NCBI GenBank assembly: GCA_003222675.1
Contig: QHWT01000071.1
Coordinates: forward strand, 62,001-126,000
Direction: 5' to 3'
Length of the DNA stretch: 64,000 bases
Origin: Acidobacteriota bacterium
GTDB lineage: Bacteria > Acidobacteriota > Vicinamibacteria > Vicinamibacterales > 2-12-FULL-66-21
The notes under the pieces are model-generated. The model was not told the DNA's origin. It searched no databases and saw only the letters and a list, made by a program, of their open reading frames with translations. The translations under genes and the position numbers were made by a program. The first letter of the stretch is position 1; the number at the start of each line of letters is the position of its first letter. Positions 17,168 to 25,758 of this stretch are shown piece by piece.

Positions 17168-17195
17168 CATGAGCCATGAGTCATAAGCCATGAGC
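17168..17195 (+). repeat. Tandem heptamer array containing a start codon (CATGAGC)
   Basis: Four 7-base units: CATGAGC, CATGAGT, CATAAGC, CATGAGC. The ATG of the next gene (17190) is inside the last unit. No Shine-Dalgarno precedes it. Confidence 0.8.
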
Positions 17196-18956
17196 CGATC
17201 TCTTCGTCGTCCCGCGCGTGCGCGAGAGAAGAGCCGCCTCCGCGGCTCGTCGCGCTTGGTGCGGACGATCCTCGGCGTCGCGGCGGTGGCACTGGCGATT
17301 GCCGCATATCTCAACGCGCTCGACAATCCGTTCGTGTACGACGACACGGACACGGTGCTGTTGAACCGATCGCTCGTCGATCTGTCGAACATCCGCTTCA
17401 TCCTGCTCTACAGCCTGTTCAGGCCCATCGTGAACGTGTCGTATGCCGTCGACCGTGCGATCTGGGGCTACACGTCGTTCGGGTTCCATGTGACCAATGT
17501 CGCGCTGCACGCGGTTGCGGTCGGATTGTTCTTCGGCTGGTGCACACGCGCGTTTGCGGATGCGTATCGCGCAGACCCGACCCTTCAGCCAGAATGGCCG
17601 GCGTTCTTCGCAGCGGCGACCTTCGCCGTGCACCCGATGCTGACGGAAGGGGCGGGCTACATCTCGGGGCGCTCCGAGGTGCTCTGCTCGATTGGCTTTC
17701 TCGGATGCCTGATCCTGGCGCGGCGCGCGATCCGGACGGGCGCCCTCCTGCCGGCGGCCGGCGCAGTGATTGCCGCCGTGTTCGCGCTCGCGTCCAAGGA
17801 AACAGCCATCGCCGTGCCGGTCGTTCTCCTGGCGTACGACGCGTGGGTCTTGTCACCCTCCGAATCAGGCGGCGGTGACGCGCAGGACGGTTGGAGGCGT
17901 CGCCTCTGGCGCGTGTACGTGTCCGCATTCGTGGTGCTCGCCGTCGGCGCAGTGATTCGGCTGCGGACGCTCGTGTCGGCCGGCGCGTTGATCGGGCGCG
18001 GCCCGATCGACAACCTGCTGACGCAAGCGATCGTCGTCTGGCGCTACATCGGCCTGCTCGTGTTACCGGTCGGCCAGACGATCATGCACGACGCGCGGTT
18101 CGTCACATCGATTCTCGATCCCGCGGCGCTCCTCGCGCTTGCCGGTCTCGCCGCACTCGTGGCATTCGCGCTTCGTATGCGCGCGCGCGATCCTCTGGTG
18201 ACCGTCGGGGCGGTATGGTTTCTCGCCGCGCTCGCGCCGTCGTCCAGCATCCTTCCGCTGCGCGAAGGGATGGCGGAGCACCGCGTGTATCTGGCGAGCA
18301 GCGGATTCTTTCTGGCGATTGCGGCGCTCTTCGCGCGGCTGCTCGCTACGCGCGCGAGCACGCGGCTGGCCGCGAGTTGCGTGCTCATCGTGTGCGTGTT
18401 CCTGACCGCGCAGCGCAACCGCGTCTGGTCCGACGCGACGACGCTCTGGGCGGAGGCGGCTGAGGCCGCGCCCGCGACGTGGGAACCGCACTATGCCTAT
18501 GCGGATGCGCTGCGCGAGGCGGGGCAGTGCGATCGCGCGATTGCGGAATACCGCGTCGTCCTGAATTTGCGTCCGCGTCACCGAGAGGCTGTCACGAACA
18601 TGGGGATTTGCCTCGCGCAGTCGGGTGACGCCGCGGGCGCGGAACGCGCGTTCCGGACCGCGCTCGACATCGATCCCTCATGGCCGCGCGGCTATACGAA
18701 CCTCGCGGCGCTCGCAATCACGCGCGGGGAGCACGAGCAGGCGCGCGACCTGTACCGGGAAGCGATTGCGCGCGACGCGAAGAACGTTCTCGCGCGGATG
18801 CAGCTCGCCAGGCTGTACGAATCCGTCTTTCACGAGTACGGCCGGGCCGCCGAGATGTGCGAGCAGGTGCTCGGCATCGAGCCGGCGACCAGCGGCGCTG
18901 CCGAGTGCGCGGATCGCAATCGCCGGCGCGCCGCCGCCGGCCCTGAGGGGAAGTAG
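17190..18956 (+). CDS. TMTC-like multispanning membrane protein with TPR tail
   Basis: 588 residues. Residues 25-410 carry about ten hydrophobic segments and, early in the protein, a VYDDTD acidic motif and FRPIVNVSYAVDRAIWG, as in GT-C/TMTC-like proteins that use lipid-linked sugars. Residues 430-570 form three or four TPR units. It may transfer sugar to proteins or glycans at the membrane and it heads the glycan locus. The acceptor is unknown. Translation starts within a heptamer array without a ribosome site. GTG of the next gene lies two bases after its stop. Confidence 0.7.
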   Translation: MSRSLRRPARAREKSRLRGSSRLVRTILGVAAVALAIAAYLNALDNPFVYDDTDTVLLNRSLVDLSNIRFILLYSLFRPIVNVSYAVDRAIWGYTSFGFHVTNVALHAVAVGLFFGWCTRAFADAYRADPTLQPEWPAFFAAATFAVHPMLTEGAGYISGRSEVLCSIGFLGCLILARRAIRTGALLPAAGAVIAAVFALASKETAIAVPVVLLAYDAWVLSPSESGGGDAQDGWRRRLWRVYVSAFVVLAVGAVIRLRTLVSAGALIGRGPIDNLLTQAIVVWRYIGLLVLPVGQTIMHDARFVTSILDPAALLALAGLAALVAFALRMRARDPLVTVGAVWFLAALAPSSSILPLREGMAEHRVYLASSGFFLAIAALFARLLATRASTRLAASCVLIVCVFLTAQRNRVWSDATTLWAEAAEAAPATWEPHYAYADALREAGQCDRAIAEYRVVLNLRPRHREAVTNMGICLAQSGDAAGAERAFRTALDIDPSWPRGYTNLAALAITRGEHEQARDLYREAIARDAKNVLARMQLARLYESVFHEYGRAAEMCEQVLGIEPATSGAAECADRNRRRAAAGPEGK

Positions 18957-18957
18957 C

Positions 18958-21330
18958 GTGGCGCGCTGGCGCGTGCTGCATGCGATCCACGACTTCCTGC
19001 CGCGGCACCGCGCCGGTTCGGAGATCTACGCCTACGATCTCGCGTCTGCGCTCGCCGCTCGGCACGACGTCTGGGTGCTGAGCGCGGAGTACGATCCGTC
19101 AGCGAACCACGGCGCGCTGCGGTGGCGAACGGAAGGGACGCTGCCGGTCATCGAGATTGTCAATAACTGGGAATTCCGCAGCTTCGACGAGAGCTATGCG
19201 TCGGCGCGGCTGAACGATCGCATCACGCACGTCCTTGACGCGGTCCGCCCCGACATCGTGCATGTTCACAACCTGCTGAACCTGTCGCTGGACCTCCCGC
19301 GACTGGCGCGCGGGCGCGGCGTTCCCACCGTCGCCACGCTTCACGACTACACGATGGTCTGCATCTCCGGCGGGCAACGGGTTCACCGCGCGGAGCAGCA
19401 CGTGTGCGATACGATCGATGCCGATCGGTGTGCGCGCTGTTTCGGCGAATCGCCGTTCGGTCCACAGTTGACGGCGGGTCGCATCGCCGCGGTGACACGC
19501 GGGAGGCCGCTGCTGAAGGTCGCCGCCGCAGCGCGGCGGCGGGTGCCGGCGCTCGCGACCTCCCTTGGAAATCGCGCGGCGCGCGGATCAATCGAACCGT
19601 CTGACGTCCGCCGCCGGCTTGCCTACGTGCGCCATGTCTTCGACACCATCGATCTGTTCGTTGCGCCATCCGCGTCGCTGGCAGGAGAGTACATCCGGCT
19701 CGGCGTGCCGGCCGACCGTATGATTGTTTCGGAGAACGGCTGTGGTGCGCACGTCGAGCACAGCCCGCGAGACCGCGACGCGGTCCTCAGCATCGGCTAC
19801 GTTGGTTCACTCGTCTGGCACAAGGGGATCCACGTGCTGCTCCAGGCGGCGCGCGGCCTTGGCGGACCTTTCCGAATCACGATCCATGGCGATACCACCG
19901 TCTCGCCTGAGTACACCCGCGACCTCGAGCGTCTCGCGTCGGGCCTTCCCGTCACATTCGCCGGTCCGTTCGATCGCGCCGACGTTAATAAGATTTATGG
20001 CGCGATGGACGTACTGGTCGTGCCATCGCTCTGGCCCGAGAACGCGCCTGTCGTTCTCCAGGAGGCATTCCTCAACGATGTGACCGTCGTCGCCGCCGCC
20101 GTGGGCGGCATTCCGGAGACGGTACGCGACGGAGAGAATGGGCGATTGTTCGACCCTCGATCGCCGGGCACGCTCGGCGCGATCCTGCAATCGTTCATCG
20201 ACGATCCTTCCAGGCGTATGCGGCTCGCGCCTGGCGCGACGCCCGTCAAGACGATCGCGGCTGACGCGATCGACTGGGAAGCACGGTATGCGGGCGTGCT
20301 CGCGGCGGCGCGAAGTCAGAACGCGGTCAGACCGGGGTCAGACCAGGGTCAGACCCCGAAATCGATTGCGCCACGGAGGAAGGACCGCGCTATCAGCGTT
20401 CGGCCGGCGGTGTCGATCGTGACGCTCACGCGAAACGGCATGCGCACATTGCCGCGCTGGATCACCGCGATCGAGGCCCAGACCGCGACAGAGACACGTG
20501 AAGTCATTGCCGCAGATTCCGCGTCGACCGACGGCACGCGCGAGTTTCTCGAGTCGTCCGGCGTGCGCGTTCTCGGCGTAGACCCGCGGAGCTTCAACCA
20601 TGGCGAGACGCGCAACTATGCCGTCGAACACGCCCGCGGCGATCTGATCGTCCTGATCGTCCAGGACGCGGTGCCGATCGGCACGGAATGGCTTCAGGCG
20701 CTCGTCGCGCCGGTGGCCGCTGACGCTTCGGTCGCGGGGGCATTTGCGAGGCAGGTGCCCGCCGGCGACTCCAGCGCGCTGACGCGCTGGAGCCTCGAGC
20801 GCTGGCTGGCCTGCGGTCTCGAACCGCGCCGTAGCGACCCGTTGTCGCGTCGCGAATTCGACGCGCTCGCGCCGTTGGCGCGCTACGAACGCTGCATCTT
20901 CGACAACGTCTGCTCGTGCATCCGTCGGTCGGCATGGCAGCGTCACCGCTTTCGTGCGGCGCCCATCGCGGAGGACCTCGAATGGGCACGCGACGTCCTG
21001 CTCGATGGATGGAGCATCCTGTACGTGCCGGACGCCGTGGTGGAGCACTCGCACGATCGCGATCCGATGTACGAGTTGCGGCGGACCTATCTCGTGCATC
21101 GGCGCCTGCAGGAACTGTTTGGCCTCTCCACGGTGCCGACCGCGCAGTCGCTGATCGGCGCAATCGCGCGCACGGTGCCGGCGCACCTGCGCGTCACGCG
21201 GTTCGAGCGTCAGCCAGCGGCAGCGTGGGCGCGGGCGGCCGCGCTCGGGATTGTGTGGCCCGCCGGACAATACTTCGGCGCGCGCGCGGCGCGCGTCGGC
21301 CGGCCGGCGCCGCGATTCAGGGACGTGTGA
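18958..21330 (+). CDS. Two-domain glycosyltransferase (GT4-GT2 fusion)
   Basis: 790 residues from GTG, with GAGGGGAAG as a strong ribosome site. Residues 1-450 are a GT-B (GT4) enzyme: the HAIHDFLPRHRAGSEIYAYD start, VRPDIVHVHN, a Cys-rich insert near 140-160, and the donor motif PENAPVVLQEAF with VGGIPETVRDGENG. Residues 478-790 are a GT-A (GT2) domain with SIVTLTRNGMRTLPRW and the SASTDGT motif. The linker (456-467) is encoded by a triple GGTCAGACC repeat. It would add two sugars in succession to a surface glycan. The upstream open frame to 18625 is not part of it. Confidence 0.82.
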   Translation: MARWRVLHAIHDFLPRHRAGSEIYAYDLASALAARHDVWVLSAEYDPSANHGALRWRTEGTLPVIEIVNNWEFRSFDESYASARLNDRITHVLDAVRPDIVHVHNLLNLSLDLPRLARGRGVPTVATLHDYTMVCISGGQRVHRAEQHVCDTIDADRCARCFGESPFGPQLTAGRIAAVTRGRPLLKVAAAARRRVPALATSLGNRAARGSIEPSDVRRRLAYVRHVFDTIDLFVAPSASLAGEYIRLGVPADRMIVSENGCGAHVEHSPRDRDAVLSIGYVGSLVWHKGIHVLLQAARGLGGPFRITIHGDTTVSPEYTRDLERLASGLPVTFAGPFDRADVNKIYGAMDVLVVPSLWPENAPVVLQEAFLNDVTVVAAAVGGIPETVRDGENGRLFDPRSPGTLGAILQSFIDDPSRRMRLAPGATPVKTIAADAIDWEARYAGVLAAARSQNAVRPGSDQGQTPKSIAPRRKDRAISVRPAVSIVTLTRNGMRTLPRWITAIEAQTATETREVIAADSASTDGTREFLESSGVRVLGVDPRSFNHGETRNYAVEHARGDLIVLIVQDAVPIGTEWLQALVAPVAADASVAGAFARQVPAGDSSALTRWSLERWLACGLEPRRSDPLSRREFDALAPLARYERCIFDNVCSCIRRSAWQRHRFRAAPIAEDLEWARDVLLDGWSILYVPDAVVEHSHDRDPMYELRRTYLVHRRLQELFGLSTVPTAQSLIGAIARTVPAHLRVTRFERQPAAAWARAAALGIVWPAGQYFGARAARVGRPAPRFRDV
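20325..20358 (+). repeat. GGTCAGACC triple repeat in a domain linker
   Basis: Three near-contiguous GGTCAGACC palindromic words; the last is extended to GGGTCAGACCCC. They lie exactly at the GT4-GT2 junction and are translated as the linker. Single members of the family occur at 31352 and 49727. Confidence 0.8.
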
Positions 21331-23612
21331 TGCGCGTTCTCCAGATCGTGCACGGCCTGCCTCCCGCGTCCAGCGGCGGCACCGAAACCTACGTGATGGA
21401 TCTCGCCGACGCGCTTGCACGGCGGCCAGATGTGCACGTGACGGTTCTGGCGCGCGAAGCAGACGCACAGCGCCCGGAGCTCGGCCTGCGTCACGAGCAT
21501 CGAGGTGCGGTCGACGTCGAATTCGTCAACAACACGTTCGCCGCGTGCGAGACGTTCGAGGAGACGTATCGCCATCCCGCGCTGTGCGCGGCTCTGGCTC
21601 GTGTCGTCGACGCTGTGAATCCCGACATCGTGCATCTCCAGCACTTGACGTGCCTGTCGACCGATCTCGTGGCCGAGTTGCGGTCGCGAGGTCTCCCGAC
21701 CGTCATGACGCTGAACGACTACTGGCCGATCTGTCATCGCGGCCAGTTGATCGATCTTGACGCCGCGCGCTGCGACGGACCCGGCGAGCATGGCTGCGCG
21801 AGCTGTATCCCCGCGGGTGTGATCGCGCCAGCGGGCATGTGGCGCGTGGCGCGGCGAATGCGCGAGCTGCCGGTGCCAATCGTGAGGAGCGTGCCCGCGG
21901 CCATCGAGCGGCTCGCGGCGGCAGCATTTCCCGCAGACACGCGGCAGCTCTCCAAGGCGCGCGCGGACCACATGCGCGCAGTGCTTGGCGCGGTGGACCT
22001 GCTGCTCGCGCCGTCCGCCACCCTGCGTGAACAGTACGTTCGATTCGGCGTGGCGCCGGAGCGCCTGGAACTATGCGATCAGGGCATTGAGACTGGGCGG
22101 ATCATTCGGGCTCGATCCGACCGCGGTGGTCCGCTGCGAGTCATCTTCGCGGGCAGCCTCATTCTGTCGAAGGCGCCGCACCTGCTGCTCGATGCCATTG
22201 AACAGCTGCCGCCGGGCGCCGTCGTCGTCGACTTTCTCGGGAGCGTTGCGCCGTATCACGGCGACCGCCGTTACGCGGCGGCACTGCATCACCGCCTCGG
22301 GCATCCGGCCATTCGTCGGTCCGGTCCGATCGCGCACGAGCGCGTGCCCGCGGCGCTGGCAGACGCCGACGTGCTGGTGGTGCCGTCGACCTGGATTGAA
22401 AATGCGCCGTTCATCATTCGCGAGGCGTTTGCCTCGGGACTTCCGGTGATTGCCTCGCGTCTCGGCGGAATGGCGGAAATGGTGCGCGACGGCAGGGATG
22501 GACTGCTTTTCGAAACCGGCAACGCCTCGTCGCTCGCCGCGGCACTGCAGCGTCTCATCGATGAGCCATCGTTGCTCGGGCGATTACGCGGCGGGATCCG
22601 GCCGGTGTTCACGATCGACGAAGACGCCGCACGGCTTCACGCGCGCTATGCGTCGCTCGCCGCATCGCGTGGGCCGGGGCGCGCGGCGGCTGTGCCGGCC
22701 GCCTCGTCAGCATCGGCGCGCGCCATTACGGCCCTCGTGCTGGACTACCGGACACCCGCGGAGACGTTTCTCGCCGCCCGCTCGATCGAAACGTCAATCG
22801 ATGCGCATGCCGAAACCTTGATTGTCGCGAATGGTGCCCGCGACAAAGGCGCGCGCCGGCTCCGATCGGCGCTGCCTCGCGCGGACGTGATCGAATCGGA
22901 CGCGAATCTCGGGTTCTCCGGCGGGTGCAACGTCGGCATCCGGCACGCGCTGGCGCGCGGCGCCGAAGCGGTGCTGCTGCTCAACAGCGACGCGGTGCTG
23001 CATCCGTTCGCGCTCCGCGAATTGTCGAACGTTCTATGGAGCGACGAGCATCTCGGCATCGCGGCGGCGGTGACCGTGTCGCGCGAAGAGCCGCAAATCA
23101 TTGCCAGCGCGGGCATGCGCTATGACCCGCGGACTGGACGCATGCGTCATCTGGCGGCGGGCCGGCGCTTCGCTTCCCTCGGAACCGATCTGGTGCGCCG
23201 CGTGGACGGGGCCAGCGGATGTGCCCTGCTGATCAAGCGCGCCGTGTTCGACTGTATCGGCCTGCTCGACGAGGCGTACTTCTTCTCGTTCGAGGACCTC
23301 GAGTTCTGCCTTCGCGCGCGCGCCGCAGGCTTCGATACCGTCTCGGTTTCGAGCGCCATCGTGTACCACGAAGGCGCCCGCACGATCGGTGTGAGATCGC
23401 CGAGACGGGTCTATTACGGCGTGCGCAACCACCTGCGTCTGGCGCAGCAGGTCGCGCCGCTCGGGCCAGCCGCCCGCCTGGCGCGCAGCGCCCTCATCGT
23501 GGGTCTCAGCACAGCGTACGTGGTGCTCTCGCCCGAAGTCCCGATGGCCGCGGGACTGGTCGCCATGATGCGCGGTACGTTCGACCACGCTCGTGGCCGC
23601 TACGGCGCCTGA
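21330..23612 (+). CDS. Two-domain glycosyltransferase (GT4-GT2 fusion)
   Basis: 760 residues; its ATG overlaps the previous stop by one base. Residues 1-440 are GT4 (VHGLPPASSGGTETYVMDLA, NPDIVHLQHL, and ENAPFIIREAFASGLPVIAS in the donor site). Residues 462-760 are GT2 of the rhamnosyltransferase-like type, with ANLGFSGGCNVGI, LLLNSDAVLHP as DxD equivalent, and DEAYFFSFEDLEFCLR. The N-terminal domain is a paralogue of the preceding protein, including the Cys-rich insert, and the domain order is the same, which suggests tandem duplication. The product is probably a polysaccharide chain exported by the ABC transporter at 26958. Confidence 0.82.
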   Translation: MRVLQIVHGLPPASSGGTETYVMDLADALARRPDVHVTVLAREADAQRPELGLRHEHRGAVDVEFVNNTFAACETFEETYRHPALCAALARVVDAVNPDIVHLQHLTCLSTDLVAELRSRGLPTVMTLNDYWPICHRGQLIDLDAARCDGPGEHGCASCIPAGVIAPAGMWRVARRMRELPVPIVRSVPAAIERLAAAAFPADTRQLSKARADHMRAVLGAVDLLLAPSATLREQYVRFGVAPERLELCDQGIETGRIIRARSDRGGPLRVIFAGSLILSKAPHLLLDAIEQLPPGAVVVDFLGSVAPYHGDRRYAAALHHRLGHPAIRRSGPIAHERVPAALADADVLVVPSTWIENAPFIIREAFASGLPVIASRLGGMAEMVRDGRDGLLFETGNASSLAAALQRLIDEPSLLGRLRGGIRPVFTIDEDAARLHARYASLAASRGPGRAAAVPAASSASARAITALVLDYRTPAETFLAARSIETSIDAHAETLIVANGARDKGARRLRSALPRADVIESDANLGFSGGCNVGIRHALARGAEAVLLLNSDAVLHPFALRELSNVLWSDEHLGIAAAVTVSREEPQIIASAGMRYDPRTGRMRHLAAGRRFASLGTDLVRRVDGASGCALLIKRAVFDCIGLLDEAYFFSFEDLEFCLRARAAGFDTVSVSSAIVYHEGARTIGVRSPRRVYYGVRNHLRLAQQVAPLGPAARLARSALIVGLSTAYVVLSPEVPMAAGLVAMMRGTFDHARGRYGA

Positions 23613-23977
23613 TCTCGTCCGCCTCGGCTCGATCCGCGCGCGCCGCGCACTTCGGCATCGAGCAGCGCAACCTCCTCGACCAGATGCTCGATCTGTTGTC
23701 GCTGACGCGAAATCACGACTGAGAAATAGAGCGACACAACGAACACCGCAAGAATGACGGCCAGCAGCAACAGCGCCGGTGGATAGTAGATCCCGAGCCA
23801 CTTCGCTGCCAGATCGAGGCTGTTGCGCCAGATCGCAAGCGCCAGCAGCACGAGGGAACCGACGATCCACGCAAACGCGTATTCCTCGCGCAGTCGCTCT
23901 TCGCGGACGAGCGCAATGACCGTGATGAGCAGGCCCGCGCTGACCGCCACCGCGATGATCTGGACGAGGCCCGTCAT
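23600..23977 (-). CDS. DUF2304 small membrane protein
   Basis: 125 residues with three hydrophobic segments (about 3-22, 34-50, 65-90) and a charged C-terminal tail (SRQRQQIEHLVEEVALLDAEV), the pattern of DUF2304 proteins that accompany GT2 dolichol-phosphate-mannose-synthase-like enzymes. The start overlaps the stop of the upstream GT gene (ATGA), so it is translated with it. The 3' end overlaps the converging glycosyltransferase by 13 bases. It may anchor or regulate the GT2 partner; this is inferred from neighbourhood. Confidence 0.75.
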   Translation of the reverse strand: MTGLVQIIAVAVSAGLLITVIALVREERLREEYAFAWIVGSLVLLALAIWRNSLDLAAKWLGIYYPPALLLLAVILAVFVVSLYFSVVISRQRQQIEHLVEEVALLDAEVRGARGSSRGGRDQAP

Positions 23978-25758
23978 TGTCGCGGTACTCGATCCGGACG
24001 GAGCGTCAACGCGATGAACGCGAATGCGGTCCGCGCGAACGCCACCGCCGCGCGCGCCGGCGTCAGCGTCGTGCGTCCCGCCAGACGCTCGCGTGCGTGC
24101 ACCGCCACTTCACGGACCACCAGGCCGTGCCGCGCGAGCAGCAGGTGAATCTCCGGTTCCGGGTAGCCTCCGGGGTGGCAGTCGCCAAGCAGCTGCGCCG
24201 CCCGCGGACCGAAGATCCACAGGCCTGATGTCGGGTCGGTGATCCGCTGTCTCGCGATGGCGCTGAGGCACACCGCAAGGAGTCGCTGCGTCATACGACG
24301 CGCCGTTGCGCGATGCGTGCCTCGCAGAAAACGCGAGCCTGCAACGGCGTCCGCCTGACCCGCGACGATCGGCTTCAGCAGCCGTGCGAGATCGCGGGCC
24401 CGGTGCTGCCCGTCGCCGTCGACGCGCGCGACGATCTGAAATCCATGACGGCGCGACCACCGGACTCCCGCGCGCAGCGCGCCCCCGACACCGAGACGCT
24501 GGGGAAGCGTCAGCCACTCGACGCCAAGCGCCGGCAGGATGTCAGCCGTCGCGTCCGTGGACGCATCGTTGATGATCAACACGCGCGCATCCGGGAAGCC
24601 GGCGCGGAGGTCCGCGACGACGCGCGGCAGGTTCGCGGCCTCGTTGTAGGCGGGAACGAGGACCAGCACGCGCGCGTTGGCCGCGGCGGACGGCGCGGTC
24701 GTGCGCGGACGGCGCATGCTGTGCGCAGGATCCCGTTCGATGCGGATCAGACGCCGCGCCAGCCACACGAGAATGGCCCAGGCCCACACGAGATCGCGCA
24801 GCATGTGCGCGATTGGAAACAGCAGCGTTGCGCGGTCGCCCGTGAGCCGCCAGGCGCGAATTCCCGCGAGTGCCCGTTCCGCGGCGAGAAGTCCGATCAC
24901 GACGGCTCCCGCAATGCCGAACGGAACGGCGACAAACGAGAGAAGTGCCATCGCAAGTGCCGCGAGCGTCAGCGGGCCGTGCAGCATCATGATGGACCGT
25001 GAGACGGCATCGCCGGTCGCGCGGTGCGGATGGATCCGTACCACGTCGAGGCGTCCGTACCCGACGCCGAACTGCTGCGCGCAATAGCCCGCGAACGAGT
25101 TGCGCCAGAAATGCTCGGCCGTGGCATCTCGGCAGAACGCCAGCCCGTACCCGCGTCCGACGAGTCGATAACTGAGGTCGTTGTCGTAGCCGTACCCGAG
25201 CGTTTCATCAAAGAGGCCGACCTGGTGCAGCGCGCTGGCCCGGTAGGCGGTGTTGCCCGTGCAGACATGGTCCGTACGCTCGGGAAGCCGCGCATAGCGC
25301 AGGTCGAGATCGCGTCCGGCCATGCGCGACCAGAAGCGGGCGGAGGTGGGCACCACGTAGCGTCCCTGCGCGGCCGCAACGGCCGGATCGTCGAGCGCGC
25401 GAAGCAACATGTCGAGCCACTCTGGCCGGACGACGACATCCTGATCGACTTGGCAGATGAGGGAATGACTCGCTTCCAGAATGCCAGCATTCATCGCGGC
25501 CGCTGCGCCCCGTCGCGGGCCGTCAATGATCCTGACTTCCGCCTGAAGGCGGAAGCCACGAGAACTACTCTCGAATCTTGTGGCTTCCGCCTTCAGGCGG
25601 AAGGATTCTGCAATCCGTCGCGATCCATCCGTGCTGCCGTCGTCGACAACAATGATCTCTGCCGTACGGCCGCGTGCTTCACGCGAAATCGCCGACAACA
25701 CCCGCCGCAGATAGCGGCGTCCGTTCAGCACCGGGACGACGAAGCTGACGCCGCTCAT
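23974..25758 (-). CDS. Two-domain GT2-GT2 glycosyltransferase
   Basis: 594 residues from the ATG at 25758, which overlaps the upstream stop (ATGA). Residues 1-240 are a GT2 domain (SFVVPVLNGRRYLRR, VVDDGSTDGS, VDQDVVVRPEW). Two or three membrane helices lie around 255-335. Residues 358-594 are a second GT2 domain like dolichyl-phosphate sugar synthases (VLVPAYNEAANLPRVV, INDASTDAT, RVDGDGQH). Residues 52-74 are extra: they are encoded by an inverted pair of CTTCCGCC palindromes inserted between the nucleotide-binding strand and the next helix. The frame is intact. Confidence 0.83.
   Translation of the reverse strand: MSGVSFVVPVLNGRRYLRRVLSAISREARGRTAEIIVVDDGSTDGSRRIAESFRLKAEATRFESSSRGFRLQAEVRIIDGPRRGAAAAMNAGILEASHSLICQVDQDVVVRPEWLDMLLRALDDPAVAAAQGRYVVPTSARFWSRMAGRDLDLRYARLPERTDHVCTGNTAYRASALHQVGLFDETLGYGYDNDLSYRLVGRGYGLAFCRDATAEHFWRNSFAGYCAQQFGVGYGRLDVVRIHPHRATGDAVSRSIMMLHGPLTLAALAMALLSFVAVPFGIAGAVVIGLLAAERALAGIRAWRLTGDRATLLFPIAHMLRDLVWAWAILVWLARRLIRIERDPAHSMRRPRTTAPSAAANARVLVLVPAYNEAANLPRVVADLRAGFPDARVLIINDASTDATADILPALGVEWLTLPQRLGVGGALRAGVRWSRRHGFQIVARVDGDGQHRARDLARLLKPIVAGQADAVAGSRFLRGTHRATARRMTQRLLAVCLSAIARQRITDPTSGLWIFGPRAAQLLGDCHPGGYPEPEIHLLLARHGLVVREVAVHARERLAGRTTLTPARAAVAFARTAFAFIALTLRPDRVPRQ
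25536..25603. repeat. Inverted pair of CTTCCGCC palindromes inside a GT gene
   Basis: CTTCCGCCTGAAGGCGGAAG at 25536-25555 and its opposite-orientation partner CTTCCGCCTTCAGGCGGAAG at 25584-25603, both with CCAC-type flanks facing inward. The 68-base unit is read in frame on the minus strand; it gives the peptide words FRLKAEATR and GFRLQAE. Confidence 0.95.
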
